A stretch of 64,000 nt of DNA, taken from NCBI RefSeq assembly GCF_003854275.1, contig NZ_QTQP01000001.1, forward strand, positions 310,001 through 374,000. The letters are read 5' to 3'. Positions 18,360 to 29,019 of this stretch are shown here, piece after piece; position 1 is the first letter of the stretch; the number at the start of each line of letters is the position of its first letter. The position numbers and the translations under genes were made by a program. Below the pieces are notes generated by a model. That model ran no database searches. It saw nothing but the letters and a program-made list of their open reading frames with translations, and had not been told where the DNA came from. Source of the stretch: Burkholderia sp. Bp8963. GTDB lineage: Bacteria; Pseudomonadota; Gammaproteobacteria; Burkholderiales; Burkholderiaceae.

Positions 18360-19901
18360 CTAGCTGCGGCCGGTTCCCTTGCGGCGTGCGCGGGAGGCCC
18401 GACTTCGAATCGCAGCTCGCTGCGCGAAGTAGCCGTACCACTCACGATCGTAGGGATTGGCGTCCGACTGGACTTTCGGATGCCGTTCGATGGGTATGCT
18501 TGCCGCCGTCCGGAGAGTCCGGAGCAGGGGGCGTCCGCTATCGTCCATTTGATCGGTGGCGGCGGCGAATACCCACCTCCGCAGCCCAATCTGATGGAAG
18601 TAGCGTTGCCTTACCCATTCCGGAGGTTTCTTTGGGTGGCGTCGCTTAGCCCATTGCCAGAGTGCGTACCAAATATGGCTGTCCACGTTAGAGAAGGTTT
18701 CCTGTGCGACAACGTGGCGGTGGTACATCGCCCAGCCAGTGATCACAGGGTTGAGGGCGCGGATCAACAAATCTTGCGGTGCTGACCGTAACCTTCGGAT
18801 GAGATCCCGGGCCTTTAGCAGGAAGGACTGCACGTTCTTCCGCGCCGGCTTGATAAGCAGTTTCTTGCCGTATCGCCGGACGTTCTGGCCGAGGAAATCA
18901 TAGCCTTCTGTCAAATGGGTGATCTTCGTTTTCTCCGGAGCGAGTTCCAGTCCCCTAGATGCAAGAAACGCGGTGACTGCCGGGGTGATTGTGTCTTGTA
19001 ACACTTCCCGACTCACTCCAGTGATGACGAAGTCGTCGGCATATCGCACGAGATTGACCTTGTGGGCTATGCGCTGTGATGCATTTTTGAAGGCGGACGA
19101 TAGAGCCTTGTCCAACCCGTTTAGCGCAAAGTTGGCGAGCACAGGGCTAATGATTCCGCCCTGTGGCGTTCCTTCGGTTGTCCTTGCGAATGCGCCGTCC
19201 TTCAAGTAACCGGCCCTCAGCCATTTCGCCAACACGGCCTTGTCCGTCGGCACGTGCTTTAGGAGCCACGCGTGGTCGATGTTGTCGAAGCAGCCGCGGA
19301 TGTCCGCTTCGAGAATCCACTGCGCCGAAACTCGTGCACCCCGGTCTTTTGGGTTGCCGTGGTAGCGGGCGTTCATGAAGCATTGCGCTATCGCGTCATG
19401 AGTGGATCGCTCTTTTCGGAATCCATAGGATTGCACATCTGAAATCGTTTCGGATACTGGATCGAGAGCGAGCAGGTAAAGGGCCTGCATCGCCCGATCG
19501 CGCATCGTAGGGATGCTCAGCGGGCGCAGCTTGCCGTTACTCTTGGGTATATAGATTCGCTTCAGCGGAAGCGGTTGGTAGCCGCACCGCTTCAGAGAAC
19601 CTATCGCCATGTATTTGGCATCCGGGGTCGACCAAAGCACTCTGTCTACCCCCGGTGTACGTTTGCCCTGGTTTTCCGTCACTCGTTTCACGGCTAAGGC
19701 TTTGCTGTAAAACGAGGTGGTCAGCAGCCGTTGCAGGGCCTTGACCCTGTTCCAGCGACCGTCCTGTGTTGCCTTCACGATACGCGCCTGCATTCTTTTG
19801 ACCGCGGCGTGGGCCGTGTTCCAGTCGATGCTGTGCCACGACGTACCTTGGTCGGCCAGTGCACACGTTGACTGCCCGTTCATTTGCTTTCTTGCCTTCA
19901 A
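18360..19901 (-). CDS. ltrA: Group II intron reverse transcriptase/maturase
   Basis: A 513-residue intron-encoded protein. N-terminal RT-0 and RT-1 blocks precede the finger-palm core. RT motifs include KRIYIPKSNGKLRPLSIPTMRDRAMQ, the EADIRGCFDNIDH block, the TPQGGIISPVLANFALNGLD block and the catalytic YADDF near residue 288. The maturase X domain follows (LIRRLRSAPQDLL to WAMYHRHVVAQETFSNVDSHIW). After NPYDREWYGYF it ends in a basic tail with no HNH endonuclease cysteines, so the C-terminal DNA endonuclease module is absent. Mobility would then rely on target DNA structure or replication forks. An alternative start is ATG 19883. Confidence 0.95.
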   Translation of the reverse strand: MKARKQMNGQSTCALADQGTSWHSIDWNTAHAAVKRMQARIVKATQDGRWNRVKALQRLLTTSFYSKALAVKRVTENQGKRTPGVDRVLWSTPDAKYMAIGSLKRCGYQPLPLKRIYIPKSNGKLRPLSIPTMRDRAMQALYLLALDPVSETISDVQSYGFRKERSTHDAIAQCFMNARYHGNPKDRGARVSAQWILEADIRGCFDNIDHAWLLKHVPTDKAVLAKWLRAGYLKDGAFARTTEGTPQGGIISPVLANFALNGLDKALSSAFKNASQRIAHKVNLVRYADDFVITGVSREVLQDTITPAVTAFLASRGLELAPEKTKITHLTEGYDFLGQNVRRYGKKLLIKPARKNVQSFLLKARDLIRRLRSAPQDLLIRALNPVITGWAMYHRHVVAQETFSNVDSHIWYALWQWAKRRHPKKPPEWVRQRYFHQIGLRRWVFAAATDQMDDSGRPLLRTLRTAASIPIERHPKVQSDANPYDREWYGYFAQRAAIRSRASRARRKGTGRS

Positions 19902-20486
19902 AGATTATGCAAGCTATCTCGTGATGAGAGACCAGTTGGAAGTCTGCCCACTTTCGTGTCGGGCGATGTCTCAGCCCGTATCCCGGCCATTACAACCCGG
20001 CGTTCGCTTTCTCCAACCTCCTTTACCCACTCCGCCAACAGCTTCCCTCGCGGTCGGCCTGCCCATGCGGGCGGCAGGATGGGCTTACCCTGTTTCGCTA
20101 ACGCAACGAAGATGGCGACGGTTTCCTCTCTACGCCGGCGACGCTATGGTCTGCGTGCATCCAAGACAGACTGAATGCACCCGGTCGCTTAGCTTTTGCC
20201 CGCAGCCTAACAGCACCTTTGGCTGGACTGTGTTCACGACGCTTGCGAGAATTCACTTCCGTTAACCGTGCCATCCAAGCCCTCCCGGCTCCCGCATCGG
20301 TGCTTGCAGGTGTCGCCTTCGCCTCGCGGCTCGGGCTAGGCCTCGCGGCCCCGGTCGTTGTCCTCGATGCTCCGCACCTCGCCGTTACCAGCGACGCACG
20401 ACCGAGTAGGCTACTGCTGGCAGAACAGCAGGTCTTGTCCGATTACTATCGGCAAGACAATTGCGATAGCGACCTTCAGGTCGCAC

Positions 20487-20502
20487 CTGTACAAATATAC
20501 AG
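20487..20502 (+). promoter_or_regulatory. LexA (SOS) box upstream of uvrA
   Basis: CTGTACAAATATACAG is a perfect CTGT-N8-ACAG box with an AT-rich centre, the known LexA operator pattern of beta- and gammaproteobacteria. A TATAGT -10 candidate follows at 20503-20508, so bound LexA would cover the promoter. The first base of the box is directly next to the group II intron 5' end. It lies about 125 bases before the uvrA start. Confidence 0.8.
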
Positions 20503-20626
20503 TATAGTACTCGTCCGAAACCGGCCCGTCCCCGTGTCCGCACCACGACCCGGGCGCCGTGCCCGCGAGCGCCCCCAGCCTCCCGGCGCCGCTCCCCTGG
20601 CCAACCCATTCAGACGGGCAGACAAA

Positions 20627-23600
20627 TTGTCATCCAGCAATCTGATCCGCATTCGCGGAGCGCGTCAGCACAATCTCAAGCATATCGATCTCGACCTGCG
20701 CACCGGTGAAATGACGGTCGTCACCGGCCCGTCGGGTTCCGGCAAATCGAGTCTCGTGTTCGACACCCTGTACGCAGAGGGCCAACGGCGCTACGTCGAG
20801 ACGTTCAGCGCATACGCGCGGCAGTTTCTCGACCGGATGGACCGCCCGCAGGTAGACCGCGTCGACGGCGTGCCGCCCGCGATTGCGATCGACCAGACCA
20901 ACCCCGTCCGCAGTTCACGCTCGACCGTCGGCACGATGACCGAGCTCAACGACCACCTGAAGCTCCTGTACGCCCGCGCAGCGGAACTGTTCGACTGCAA
21001 GACCGCGCAGCCGGTGCGGCACGACACGCCGGAGACGATCTACGCTGACCTCTCCGCGCGCACGACGGATCACGATCCGCGGCTCGTGGTTACGTTTCCG
21101 GTCGAGTTGCCGGAAACCGTGACCGATGAGGAAGTCGAGCAGTGGCTGTCGGCGAGCGGCTATACGCGGGTGCAGGCACGGCGCGAGATCGCGTCGCCCA
21201 CCGGGCCGCGCAAGGTGCTCGACGTGGTGGCCGACCGCTTCCGGCTGCATCAGGTCGACAAGGTGCGCGCCATCGAGGCGATCGAAGCGTCGTTGAAGCG
21301 CGGCGGCGGGCGCGTGAACGTCTACGTGCTCGCACAAGCGCCGGACAACGCGACCGACGCGGCAGCGGAGCCGCAAGTCTGGCGCTTCTCCACCGGGCTC
21401 CATAGCCCGGACAGCGACCTGCGCTACGCGGATCCGCAGGCGGCGTTGTTCTCGTTCAACTCGGCGTACGGCGCATGCGAAACCTGCCGCGGCTTTGGCC
21501 GCGTGATCGGCGTCGATCTCGGCCTCGTGATCCCCGACGAGCGCAAGACGCTGCGCGGCGGCGCGATCAAGCCGATGCAGACGCCCGCGTGGAAGGAATG
21601 CCAGGACGACCTGATGCGCTATGCGGCGAAGGCGAACATCCGGCGCGATACGCCGTGGGCCGACCTGACATCCGACGAACGGGACTGGGTCATCAACGGC
21701 TCGCCGGACTGGAACGGCAAGTGGCAGAGCCAGTGGTACGGCGTGAAGCGCTTCTTCGCGTACCTCGAATCGAAAGCGTACAAGATGCACATCCGCGTGC
21801 TGCTGTCGAAATACCGCAGCTACACGCCATGCGACGTGTGCGGCGGCGCGCGCCTGAAGACGGAGTCGCTGCTGTGGCGGCTCGGCACGAAGGCGAACGC
21901 CGACGCGGCGCTCGCGCCTGCCGGCCGCTTCCTGCCGCGCGGCGTCGACTGGACCCGCGCGCAGCTCGAAGCGCTGCCGGGCCTGACGGTGCACGACCTG
22001 ATGCTGCTGCCGATCGAGCGTATCCGCCGCTTCTTCGACGACATCAGCCTGCCGAGCGCACTGCTCGACGATGCGCTGAAGCTGCTGCTCGCCGAGGTGC
22101 GCACGCGGCTGAAGTATCTGTGCGACGTGGGCCTGGGCTACCTGACGCTCGACCGGCAGAGCCGCACGCTGTCCGGCGGCGAGGTGCAACGGATCAACCT
22201 GACGACGGCGCTCGGCACCTCGCTCACGAAAACGCTGTTCGTGCTCGACGAGCCGAGCATCGGGCTGCATCCACGCGACCTGAACCGGATCGTCGAGGCG
22301 ATGCAGCGCTTGCGCGATGCGGGCAATACGCTGGTCGTCGTCGAACACGATCCGTCGGTGATGCTCGCGGCCGACCGGCTGATCGACATGGGCCCCGGCC
22401 CGGGCGAGCGCGGCGGCACGATCGTGTACGACGGTACGCCCGGCGCGATCCGTTCGGCCCGCACGCTGACGGGCGAGTATCTCGGCGGCCGCAAGCACGT
22501 GGCCCACGCATCGCACTGGGCGCGCCGCGCGGTGGACGCGCACACGCCGCGCATCGTGCTCGAGAGCGCGAGCGAGCACAACCTGCGCGACGTCACGGTC
22601 GAGATTCCATTGCAGCGCCTCGTGTGCGTGACCGGCGTATCGGGTTCCGGCAAATCGACGCTGCTGCAGGACGTGCTCTATCCGGCGATGGCGCGGCACC
22701 TGGGCAAGGCGACCGAGTCGCCGGGCGCATACCGCAGCCTCACGGGCGCGGAGCAGGTGACCGATGTCGTGTTCGTCGATCAATCGCCGATCGGCAAGAC
22801 CACACGCTCGAACCCGGCGAGCTATGTCGGCGCGTTCGACGAGATCCGCAAGCTGTTCGCGACGGCGCCGCTCGCGCTGCAGCGTGGCTACAGTGCAGGC
22901 ACGTTCAGCTTCAACTCGGGCGACGGCCGCTGCCCGACCTGCGGCGGCTCCGGCTTCGAGCACATCGAGATGCAGTTCCTGAGCGACGTCTATCTGCGCT
23001 GCCCGGACTGCGACGGCCAGCGCTATCGTGCCGAGGTGCTCGAAGTGCGGATCAAGCGCGATGGCCGCGCACTCAACGTGGCCGAGGTGCTCGACCTGAC
23101 CGTCAGCGAAGCCGCCGCGTTCTTCGCGGCTGACGCCGAGGTGCTGCGCGTGCTGCAGCCGATCGTCGACGTCGGGCTCGAATACGTAAAACTCGGCCAG
23201 CCGGTGCCGACGCTGTCGGGCGGCGAAGCGCAACGCCTGAAGCTGGCGGGCTTTCTCGCCGAGTCGGCGAAGGCCGCCAGCGGGCGCCGTGTCGTCACGA
23301 GAGAGGCGCGCGTCGCACGTCTGTTCATGTTCGACGAGCCGACCACGGGGCTGCACTTCGACGACATCGCGAAGCTGATGCAGGCGTTCGGCAAGCTGCT
23401 TGCGAGCGGCCATTCGCTGATCGTGATCGAGCACAATCTCGACGTGATCCGCGCGGCCGACTGGCTGATCGATCTCGGTCCGGAAGGCGGCGACGGCGGC
23501 GGCCTCGTGCTGTGCGCGGGCACGCCTGACGATGTGAAAGCCTGCGCCGAATCGCATACCGGCGTGGCGTTGTTGCACTACGACCGCGCAATGGCCGCCG

Positions 23601-26527
23601 ATATCGAGCCCGCAGAGGAGGGCGTGCCGTTGCAGGCCGCGTTGAGCGCGGCGCGCGCGCGACGCGAAGTCGAAGGCGAGGACATCGTGCGGATCGTCAA
23701 CGCGCGCGAGCACAACCTGAAGGCGCTCGACGTCGACATTCCGCACGGCAAGTTCAACGTGGTCACCGGCGTGTCCGGTTCCGGCAAGTCGACGCTCGCG
23801 TTCGACATCCTCTTTCACGAAGGGCAGCGCCGCTACCTCGAATCGCTGAACGCATACGCGCGCTCGATCGTGCAGCCGGCGGGGCGCCCCGAAGTCGACG
23901 CGGTGTACGGCATTCCGCCGACCGTCGCGATCGAGCAGCGGCTGTCGCGCGGCGGCCGCAAGAGCACGGTCGCGACGACGTCCGAAGTGTGGCACTTCCT
24001 GCGGCTACTTTACGTGAAGCTCGGCCTTCAGCACTGCATCCACGACGGCACGCCGGTGACGTCGCAATCCGTCGAATCGATCGCCGCGCAATTGCTGCGC
24101 GATCACCGCGGCGATCACGTCGGGCTGCTCGCGCCGCTCGTCGTCAATCGCAAGGGCGTGTACACGGATCTCGCGAAGTGGGCGAAGGCGCGCGGCAGCA
24201 CGCATCTGCGCGTCGACGGCGAATTCGTGACGGTGGACCCGTGGCCGAAGCTCGATCGCTTCCGCGAACATACGATCGAGCTGCCGGTGGCCGACATCGT
24301 CGTGTCGCCGGACCACGAAGCCGAGCTGCGGCAGCGCCTGAACGAGACGCTCGAGCTCGGCAAGGGCGTGATGCATCTGCTCGCGCCGCTCGACGGCCTG
24401 CATCATGCGATGGCCAACGATCATTCGACCGCGCGGATCGGCGAGGTCAAGGTGCTGTCGGTCAAGCGCGCGTGCCCCGAGTGCGGCACGAGCTACCCGG
24501 AGCTGGACCCGCGGATGTTCTCGTACAACAGCAAGCACGGCTGGTGCACGACCTGCGTGGGAACCGGCGTCACGCTCACGCGCGAACAGCGCGCGGCCTA
24601 CGACGATACGGTGCTCGCCGAAGACGGTCGCGGCCGCGAGCAGACGCTGCCTTCGGACGAGCAGGAACCGGAAGGCGTCGGCGACGAGCCGTGCCCGGAT
24701 TGCGGCGGCACGCGGCTGAACCCGTCCGCGCGCGCGGTGACCTTCGAAGGCCATCCGATCGTCGATGTCGCGCAATGGACGGTGTCGGATACGCGTCGCT
24801 GGATCGACGGTCTGCAGCTCGCCGGGCGGGACGCGCAGATCGCGCGCGACATCGTCAGCGAGATCGGCAGCCGTCTCGCGTTTCTCGAGGAAGTCGGGCT
24901 CGGCTACCTGAGCCTCGATCGCGCGGCGCCGAGCCTGTCGGGCGGCGAGGCCCAGCGTATCCGTCTCGCCGCGCAACTGGGCAGCAACCTGCAGGGCGTG
25001 TGCTACGTGCTCGACGAGCCGACGATCGGCCTGCATCCGCGCGACAACCAGATCCTGCTGAACGCGCTGCGCAAGCTCGGCGACAAGGGCAATACGCTCG
25101 TCGTCGTCGAGCATGACGAAGACACGATACGCCGCGCCGATCACATCATCGACGTCGGCCCGGGCGCCGGCAAGCGCGGCGGCACGCTGGTCGCGCAGGG
25201 CGGGGTCGCGGATCTCGCCGCGCAGCCCGACTCGTTGACGGGGCGCTTCCTCGCACAACCGATCGTGCATCCGCTGCAGCCGCGCCGCAGCGTGAACCTG
25301 CCGGGCGCGAAGGACGGCGCGGCGGTGCCGGAGACCTGGCTGACGGTGCATGGCGGCAAGCTGCACAACCTGCGCGACGTCACGGTCGGCATTCCGCTTG
25401 GGCGGCTCGTCGCGGTGACGGGCGTGAGCGGCTCGGGCAAGTCGACGCTCGCGCGCGACGTGCTGATGACGAACCTGCTCGATGCGGTGGGCCGCTCGGT
25501 GCTGTCGTCGCCGGCCACGCGACGCGCGCGCAAGGCGGCAGAGCAGGCGGCCCCGCAGGCGGCGAACCGCCGCGCGAGCGTGCTGGCGCGCAGCGCGCCA
25601 AGGCCGTCGCTCAACGTCACGCATGCGTGGCAGGGCTGCGAGTCGATCAGCGGCTGGGAGCATATCGATCGCGTGCTCGAAGTCGATCAGACACCGATCG
25701 GCAAGACGCCGCGCTCATGCCCGGCGACTTATATCGGCGTGTGGGACGCCATCCGCAAGCTGTTCGCGGACACGCTGGAGGCGCGCGCGCGCGGCTACAC
25801 GGCGTCGCGTTTCTCGTTCAACACCGGCGACGGGCGTTGCCCCGCCTGCGAAGGGCAGGGCGTGCGCACGATCGGCATGAGCTTCCTGCCCGATGTGAAG
25901 GTGCCGTGCGATGTGTGCCACGGGCAGCGCTTCAATCCGGAGACGCTCGCGGTCACGTGGCGCGGCCGGAACATCGGCGACGTGCTGACGATGGAGATCG
26001 ACGAAGCGGTGGAGTTTTTCGCGCCGATCTCGAACATCGCGCATCCGCTGCAACTGATGAAGGACGTCGGCCTCGGTTACCTGACGCTCGGTCAGCCATC
26101 GCCGACCTTGTCCGGCGGCGAGGCGCAGCGTATCAAGCTCGTCACCGAACTCAGCAAGGTGCGCGACGACATCACACGGCGCGGCCAGAAAGCGCCGCAT
26201 ACGCTGTACGTGCTCGACGAGCCGACCGTGGGCCTGCATATGGCCGACGTCGCGAAGCTGATTCATGTGCTGCATCGGCTCGTGGATGCGGGGCACAGTG
26301 TCGTCGTGATCGAGCACGATCTCGATGTGATCGCGGAAGCGGACTGGATCATCGACCTCGGGCCGGAGGGGGGCGTGGGCGGCGGCGCGATCGTGGCGGC
26401 CGCGCATCCGGAAGGGCTCGTGCAGGTGAGCGCGAGTCATACAGGGCGCGCGCTCGAACCCGTGCTGGCGCGAAGCCGCGCTGATCGGGGCGAACACGGG
26501 CGAAGAGGTGAGGCAGGAGTCGGTTGA
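20627..26527 (+). CDS. uvrA: Tandem-fused excinuclease ABC subunit UvrA
   Basis: About 1966 residues, twice the usual 940: two complete UvrA proteins fused head to tail. Four ABC ATPase sites are visible. Walker A motifs (GPSGSGKSS, then three GVSGSGKST) lie near residues 34, 669, 1047 and 1598. LSGGE signatures lie near 513, 862, 1437 and 1827. Zinc-finger pairs appear in both halves (CDVCGG, CPTCGG...CPDCDG; CPECG...CTTC, CPACEG...CDVCHG). Upstream of [16 protein letters not shown] there is no ATG; TTG 20627 is the best start, with an in-frame GTG at about 20537 as alternative. A LexA box precedes it. It probably recognises particular DNA lesions or crosslinks (inference), alongside a normal UvrA encoded elsewhere. 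Confidence 0.93.
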   Translation: MSSSNLIRIRGARQHNLKHIDLDLRTGEMTVVTGPSGSGKSSLVFDTLYAEGQRRYVETFSAYARQFLDRMDRPQVDRVDGVPPAIAIDQTNPVRSSRSTVGTMTELNDHLKLLYARAAELFDCKTAQPVRHDTPETIYADLSARTTDHDPRLVVTFPVELPETVTDEEVEQWLSASGYTRVQARREIASPTGPRKVLDVVADRFRLHQVDKVRAIEAIEASLKRGGGRVNVYVLAQAPDNATDAAAEPQVWRFSTGLHSPDSDLRYADPQAALFSFNSAYGACETCRGFGRVIGVDLGLVIPDERKTLRGGAIKPMQTPAWKECQDDLMRYAAKANIRRDTPWADLTSDERDWVINGSPDWNGKWQSQWYGVKRFFAYLESKAYKMHIRVLLSKYRSYTPCDVCGGARLKTESLLWRLGTKANADAALAPAGRFLPRGVDWTRAQLEALPGLTVHDLMLLPIERIRRFFDDISLPSALLDDALKLLLAEVRTRLKYLCDVGLGYLTLDRQSRTLSGGEVQRINLTTALGTSLTKTLFVLDEPSIGLHPRDLNRIVEAMQRLRDAGNTLVVVEHDPSVMLAADRLIDMGPGPGERGGTIVYDGTPGAIRSARTLTGEYLGGRKHVAHASHWARRAVDAHTPRIVLESASEHNLRDVTVEIPLQRLVCVTGVSGSGKSTLLQDVLYPAMARHLGKATESPGAYRSLTGAEQVTDVVFVDQSPIGKTTRSNPASYVGAFDEIRKLFATAPLALQRGYSAGTFSFNSGDGRCPTCGGSGFEHIEMQFLSDVYLRCPDCDGQRYRAEVLEVRIKRDGRALNVAEVLDLTVSEAAAFFAADAEVLRVLQPIVDVGLEYVKLGQPVPTLSGGEAQRLKLAGFLAESAKAASGRRVVTREARVARLFMFDEPTTGLHFDDIAKLMQAFGKLLASGHSLIVIEHNLDVIRAADWLIDLGPEGGDGGGLVLCAGTPDDVKACAESHTGVALLHYDRAMAADIEPAEEGVPLQAALSAARARREVEGEDIVRIVNAREHNLKALDVDIPHGKFNVVTGVSGSGKSTLAFDILFHEGQRRYLESLNAYARSIVQPAGRPEVDAVYGIPPTVAIEQRLSRGGRKSTVATTSEVWHFLRLLYVKLGLQHCIHDGTPVTSQSVESIAAQLLRDHRGDHVGLLAPLVVNRKGVYTDLAKWAKARGSTHLRVDGEFVTVDPWPKLDRFREHTIELPVADIVVSPDHEAELRQRLNETLELGKGVMHLLAPLDGLHHAMANDHSTARIGEVKVLSVKRACPECGTSYPELDPRMFSYNSKHGWCTTCVGTGVTLTREQRAAYDDTVLAEDGRGREQTLPSDEQEPEGVGDEPCPDCGGTRLNPSARAVTFEGHPIVDVAQWTVSDTRRWIDGLQLAGRDAQIARDIVSEIGSRLAFLEEVGLGYLSLDRAAPSLSGGEAQRIRLAAQLGSNLQGVCYVLDEPTIGLHPRDNQILLNALRKLGDKGNTLVVVEHDEDTIRRADHIIDVGPGAGKRGGTLVAQGGVADLAAQPDSLTGRFLAQPIVHPLQPRRSVNLPGAKDGAAVPETWLTVHGGKLHNLRDVTVGIPLGRLVAVTGVSGSGKSTLARDVLMTNLLDAVGRSVLSSPATRRARKAAEQAAPQAANRRASVLARSAPRPSLNVTHAWQGCESISGWEHIDRVLEVDQTPIGKTPRSCPATYIGVWDAIRKLFADTLEARARGYTASRFSFNTGDGRCPACEGQGVRTIGMSFLPDVKVPCDVCHGQRFNPETLAVTWRGRNIGDVLTMEIDEAVEFFAPISNIAHPLQLMKDVGLGYLTLGQPSPTLSGGEAQRIKLVTELSKVRDDITRRGQKAPHTLYVLDEPTVGLHMADVAKLIHVLHRLVDAGHSVVVIEHDLDVIAEADWIIDLGPEGGVGGGAIVAAAHPEGLVQVSASHTGRALEPVLARSRADRGEHGRRGEAGVG

Positions 26528-26550
26528 ACGGGATGCTTCGATGCATGGGC

Positions 26551-26572
26551 CCGGTGCCGAGAAAGGCGCCGG
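26551..26572 (+). terminator. Hairpin after uvrA
   Basis: CCGGTGCC (26551-26558) pairs with GGCGCCGG (26565-26572) with one G-U pair and a GAGAAA loop, 24 bases after the uvrA stop. There is no T-run. The remaining gap up to 26907 shows no gene. Confidence 0.45.
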
Positions 26573-26907
26573 TGCTGGCATTGCGGGGATTCCACCGCGC
26601 CTGCCGCGGTGAGGCCGCGCGGGCGACATGCGTTTTGCGATCGCGCGATGTGCTGCGTGACTGCCCGCGCAGAACGATACGAGGCGGCGCCCTGTGAGAG
26701 AATCACTCGGTCGCGTGACTGGCGCCGAGAGATAGAAGACTATCGGGAAGCGCGACCGCCGTCATTTCGCCGCGCGCCTGGGCTCATTTCTCAATGAAAC
26801 GCTCCAATGCCCAGGACTATGCAGCCGATATTTTCCCTCATTCGTTTCCATGCGCCGGCACGCGCATTCCTCACGTCGCCGATGGGCTTTGCGGCGGGAG
26901 GAATCTG

Positions 26908-28080
26908 ATGGCCATCTGCCGCTTCGAAGACGCGATCCGGAAACGGGCGCTCGTCATGCATGGCTTCAGCCACAAGATCGTCGCCAGAACGCCGGACGAA
27001 TTACCCGCGTCGTTCGACGCGATCGAGAAGGCACAGCGGGACGGGTGCTGGGTCGCGCTGATGCTCTCCTTTTCTCTCGGCGAATGGCTCGAGCCCGCGC
27101 TGGCGAGAGGCGATTCTCATCCGACCCGCCATGATGGCCCGCGCCTGACTGCCCTCGTGTTCGAGCGGGCCGTCGACGAAGCGCCTTGGGGGCCACCGCT
27201 TGCGTCCGAATCCGGCCGTATCGTCGAAGTCGCACCACGGATCGATTTCAGCGAATACCAAAAGAAAATCGCGCACATCAAGCAATGGATCGAAGCGGGC
27301 GAGGTCTATCAGATCAATTTCACGCTCCCGGTCGACGTCAGGATGACAGGGGAGCCAGAGGGGCTGTATAGGGAACTGATCAATCGGCATCCGGTGTCGC
27401 ACGCGGCCTATATCGACGACGGCGAATCGTACGTGCTGTCGTTTTCACCGGAGCTCTTTCTGTCGCGCAGCGGCAACATGCTGACCAGCCGCCCAATGAA
27501 AGGCACCGCCCCGCGGCACACGGATCCGGCTGCCGACCTGGCGTCGGCCGAAGCGCTCAAGGCAAGTACGAAGGACAGGGCCGAGAACGCGATGATTGTC
27601 GATCTGCTGCGGAACGACATGGGAAGGATCGCCCGCGTCGGCTCGGTCAATGTCGACAAGCTGTTCGATCTCGAACGCTACCCGTCCATCTGGACGCTGA
27701 CGTCCACCATCAAGGCCGACGTCGGTCGTACCTCGTTTCGCGACATATTGCGTGCACTGTTTCCGTGCGGCTCGGTTGTCGGCGCACCGAAGATCGCGGC
27801 GATGCGTTATATCAGGCAACTGGAACTCGACGATCGCGGCCTGTATTGCGGCAGCATCGGATGGCTGGCGCCGGATGGCGATTTCTCGCTGAACGTTGCC
27901 ATTCGCACGCTTGTGCTCGATAAGGACGGTTCCGGCGTGTACGGCGTGGGCGGCGGCATCGTGCTGGATTCGGAGGCCGATCTCGAATGGTCCGAGTGCC
28001 AATGGAAGTCGCGCATTCTGGAGGCCGGTGGTGGCGAAGGGTGGACGTCACATTGCGCGCAAGGTTGCGATAGCGTCTAG
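26908..28080 (+). CDS. pabB: Aminodeoxychorismate synthase component I
   Basis: A 390-residue chorismate-utilising enzyme that aminates chorismate to 4-amino-4-deoxychorismate for folate synthesis. The chorismate-binding domain shows YQINFTLPVDVR, SRPMKGTAPRH with the PabB-type KGTAPR, DRAENAMIVDLLRNDMGRI and LFPCGSVVGAPKIAAM. These favour PabB over TrpE. No C-terminal lyase (PabC) domain is fused, unlike many proteobacterial PabB proteins. ATG 26908 has GGGAGGA upstream; the frame is also open from ATG 26794, which would add 38 residues of unlikely sequence. It converges on the AraC gene with a 4-base overlap. Confidence 0.88.
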   Translation: MAICRFEDAIRKRALVMHGFSHKIVARTPDELPASFDAIEKAQRDGCWVALMLSFSLGEWLEPALARGDSHPTRHDGPRLTALVFERAVDEAPWGPPLASESGRIVEVAPRIDFSEYQKKIAHIKQWIEAGEVYQINFTLPVDVRMTGEPEGLYRELINRHPVSHAAYIDDGESYVLSFSPELFLSRSGNMLTSRPMKGTAPRHTDPAADLASAEALKASTKDRAENAMIVDLLRNDMGRIARVGSVNVDKLFDLERYPSIWTLTSTIKADVGRTSFRDILRALFPCGSVVGAPKIAAMRYIRQLELDDRGLYCGSIGWLAPDGDFSLNVAIRTLVLDKDGSGVYGVGGGIVLDSEADLEWSECQWKSRILEAGGGEGWTSHCAQGCDSV

Positions 28081-28916
28081 CCCGTCTGCCTGCGCGTCGC
28101 GAAGTAACGCGCGGGCGAATCGCCAAACGCGCGGCGGAACATCGCGATGAAATTGCTCGGCGTTGCGTAGCCGAGCGCGTCCGCGATGTTGGCGACGCTG
28201 TCGCCGTTCGCGAGACGTTCGAGCGCGTGCGTAAGACGCGCCTGCTGCCGCCATTGCGCAAAACTCGTACCGGTCTCCGCGACGAACAGCCGACTCAGCG
28301 TGCGTGCGGACAGGCCGGCCCATTCGGCCCACGCGTCGAGCGTGCGGCCGTCGTGCGGCTGTCCGAGGATCGCGTTGGCGATCCGCAGCAGCCGCCGGTC
28401 GCGCGGCATCGGCAAGTGCAGCGGTTCGTGCGGCGCGCGGCCCATCTCGTCGAGCAGCACGAGGCTGATACGCGTCTGCTCGATGTCGAGCCGATCCTGA
28501 TCGGCCCACGACGTCGCGCGGCGCACGAGCGCGCGCATCAGCTCGGTGATCGCGATCACGCAGGGCTGGCCCGGCATCCTGCGGCTCGCGGCAGGCGCGA
28601 TCACGACGCTCCAGCCGCTCAGCGCACCGCTGATGCTGACCTTGTGCTGCTCGCCCGGCGGAATCCAGCCCGCGCGATGCGGCGGCAGCAGCCACGAACC
28701 ATGCGGCGTGCGCACGTGTGCGAAACCGCTTTCCACGCAGAACACCTGGCCTCGCAGATGACTGTGCCAGTCGACCTCACGGGTGCCGAGCCGATACGCA
28801 TTGCTGCCATTGTCTTCGCCCCAGACGGCGATCAGCGACGGGCCGTCCGCGCGCTCGCTCGGATCGACGTCGGCGCGCGGCACCGCGCGCGGCGGAGAAA
28901 CTTCACGGATGGGCAT
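28077..28916 (-). CDS. AraC-family transcriptional regulator
   Basis: A 279-residue regulator with an N-terminal cupin-like sensor domain (DWHSHLRGQVFCVESGFAHVRT, then PHRAGWIPPGEQHKV). Two helix-turn-helix motifs lie at the C-terminus (LDAWAEWAGLSARTLSRLFVAETG, then VANIADALGYATPSNFIAMFRRAFGDSPARYF). The cupin histidines resemble those of drug-responsive regulators. It is divergent from the NodT-EmrA-EmrB operon (103-base gap with a 15-base palindrome) and probably controls it. Its 3' end overlaps the pabB stop by four bases on the opposite strand. Confidence 0.92.
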   Translation of the reverse strand: MPIREVSPPRAVPRADVDPSERADGPSLIAVWGEDNGSNAYRLGTREVDWHSHLRGQVFCVESGFAHVRTPHGSWLLPPHRAGWIPPGEQHKVSISGALSGWSVVIAPAASRRMPGQPCVIAITELMRALVRRATSWADQDRLDIEQTRISLVLLDEMGRAPHEPLHLPMPRDRRLLRIANAILGQPHDGRTLDAWAEWAGLSARTLSRLFVAETGTSFAQWRQQARLTHALERLANGDSVANIADALGYATPSNFIAMFRRAFGDSPARYFATRRQTG

Positions 28917-28985
28917 GGCCGGAATTCATTATTTTTAGTCCAAACAACATTATCAGCTTTGCCTGGGCGCGTCCAACAATGCAAG

Positions 28986-29000
28986 TCGTGTTCAACACGA
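28986..29000. promoter_or_regulatory. Palindrome in the efflux-operon promoter region
   Basis: TCGTGTT-C-AACACGA is a perfect odd palindrome, 20 bases before the start of the NodT gene and within the AraC/NodT divergent region. It is a candidate operator. AraC proteins more often bind direct repeats, so another regulator is possible. Confidence 0.4.
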
Positions 29001-29019
29001 TACGAAGCAGAGGAATGCG

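Larger units (their letters stand above)
18205..20486 (-). mobile_element. Group II intron with reverse transcriptase
   Basis: A minus-strand retroelement of about 2.28 kb. Its inferred 5' end is GTGCG at 20486-20482, continuing ACCTGAAGGTCGC as a closed helix as in other group II introns. Domain I sequence such as TGGTAACGGCGAGGTGCGGAG follows. The open reading frame lies in the domain IV position. Domain V (18274-18241) is intact, and a domain VI hairpin ends ...GCTAC at about 18205. The 5' exon side is exactly the palindromic LexA box upstream of uvrA. The 5' end is well supported by the GTGCG helix; the 3' end could shift by a few bases. No target-site duplication is expected. Confidence 0.85.

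Noticed and set aside
20915..23995. A 1000-codon minus-strand open frame inside uvrA
   Set aside because: Composition is that of an antisense frame and the sense strand carries all UvrA motifs in register.
26794..26907. Longer start for pabB at 26794
   Set aside because: No ribosome binding site and an atypical N-terminus; ATG 26908 has GGGAGGA at ideal spacing.
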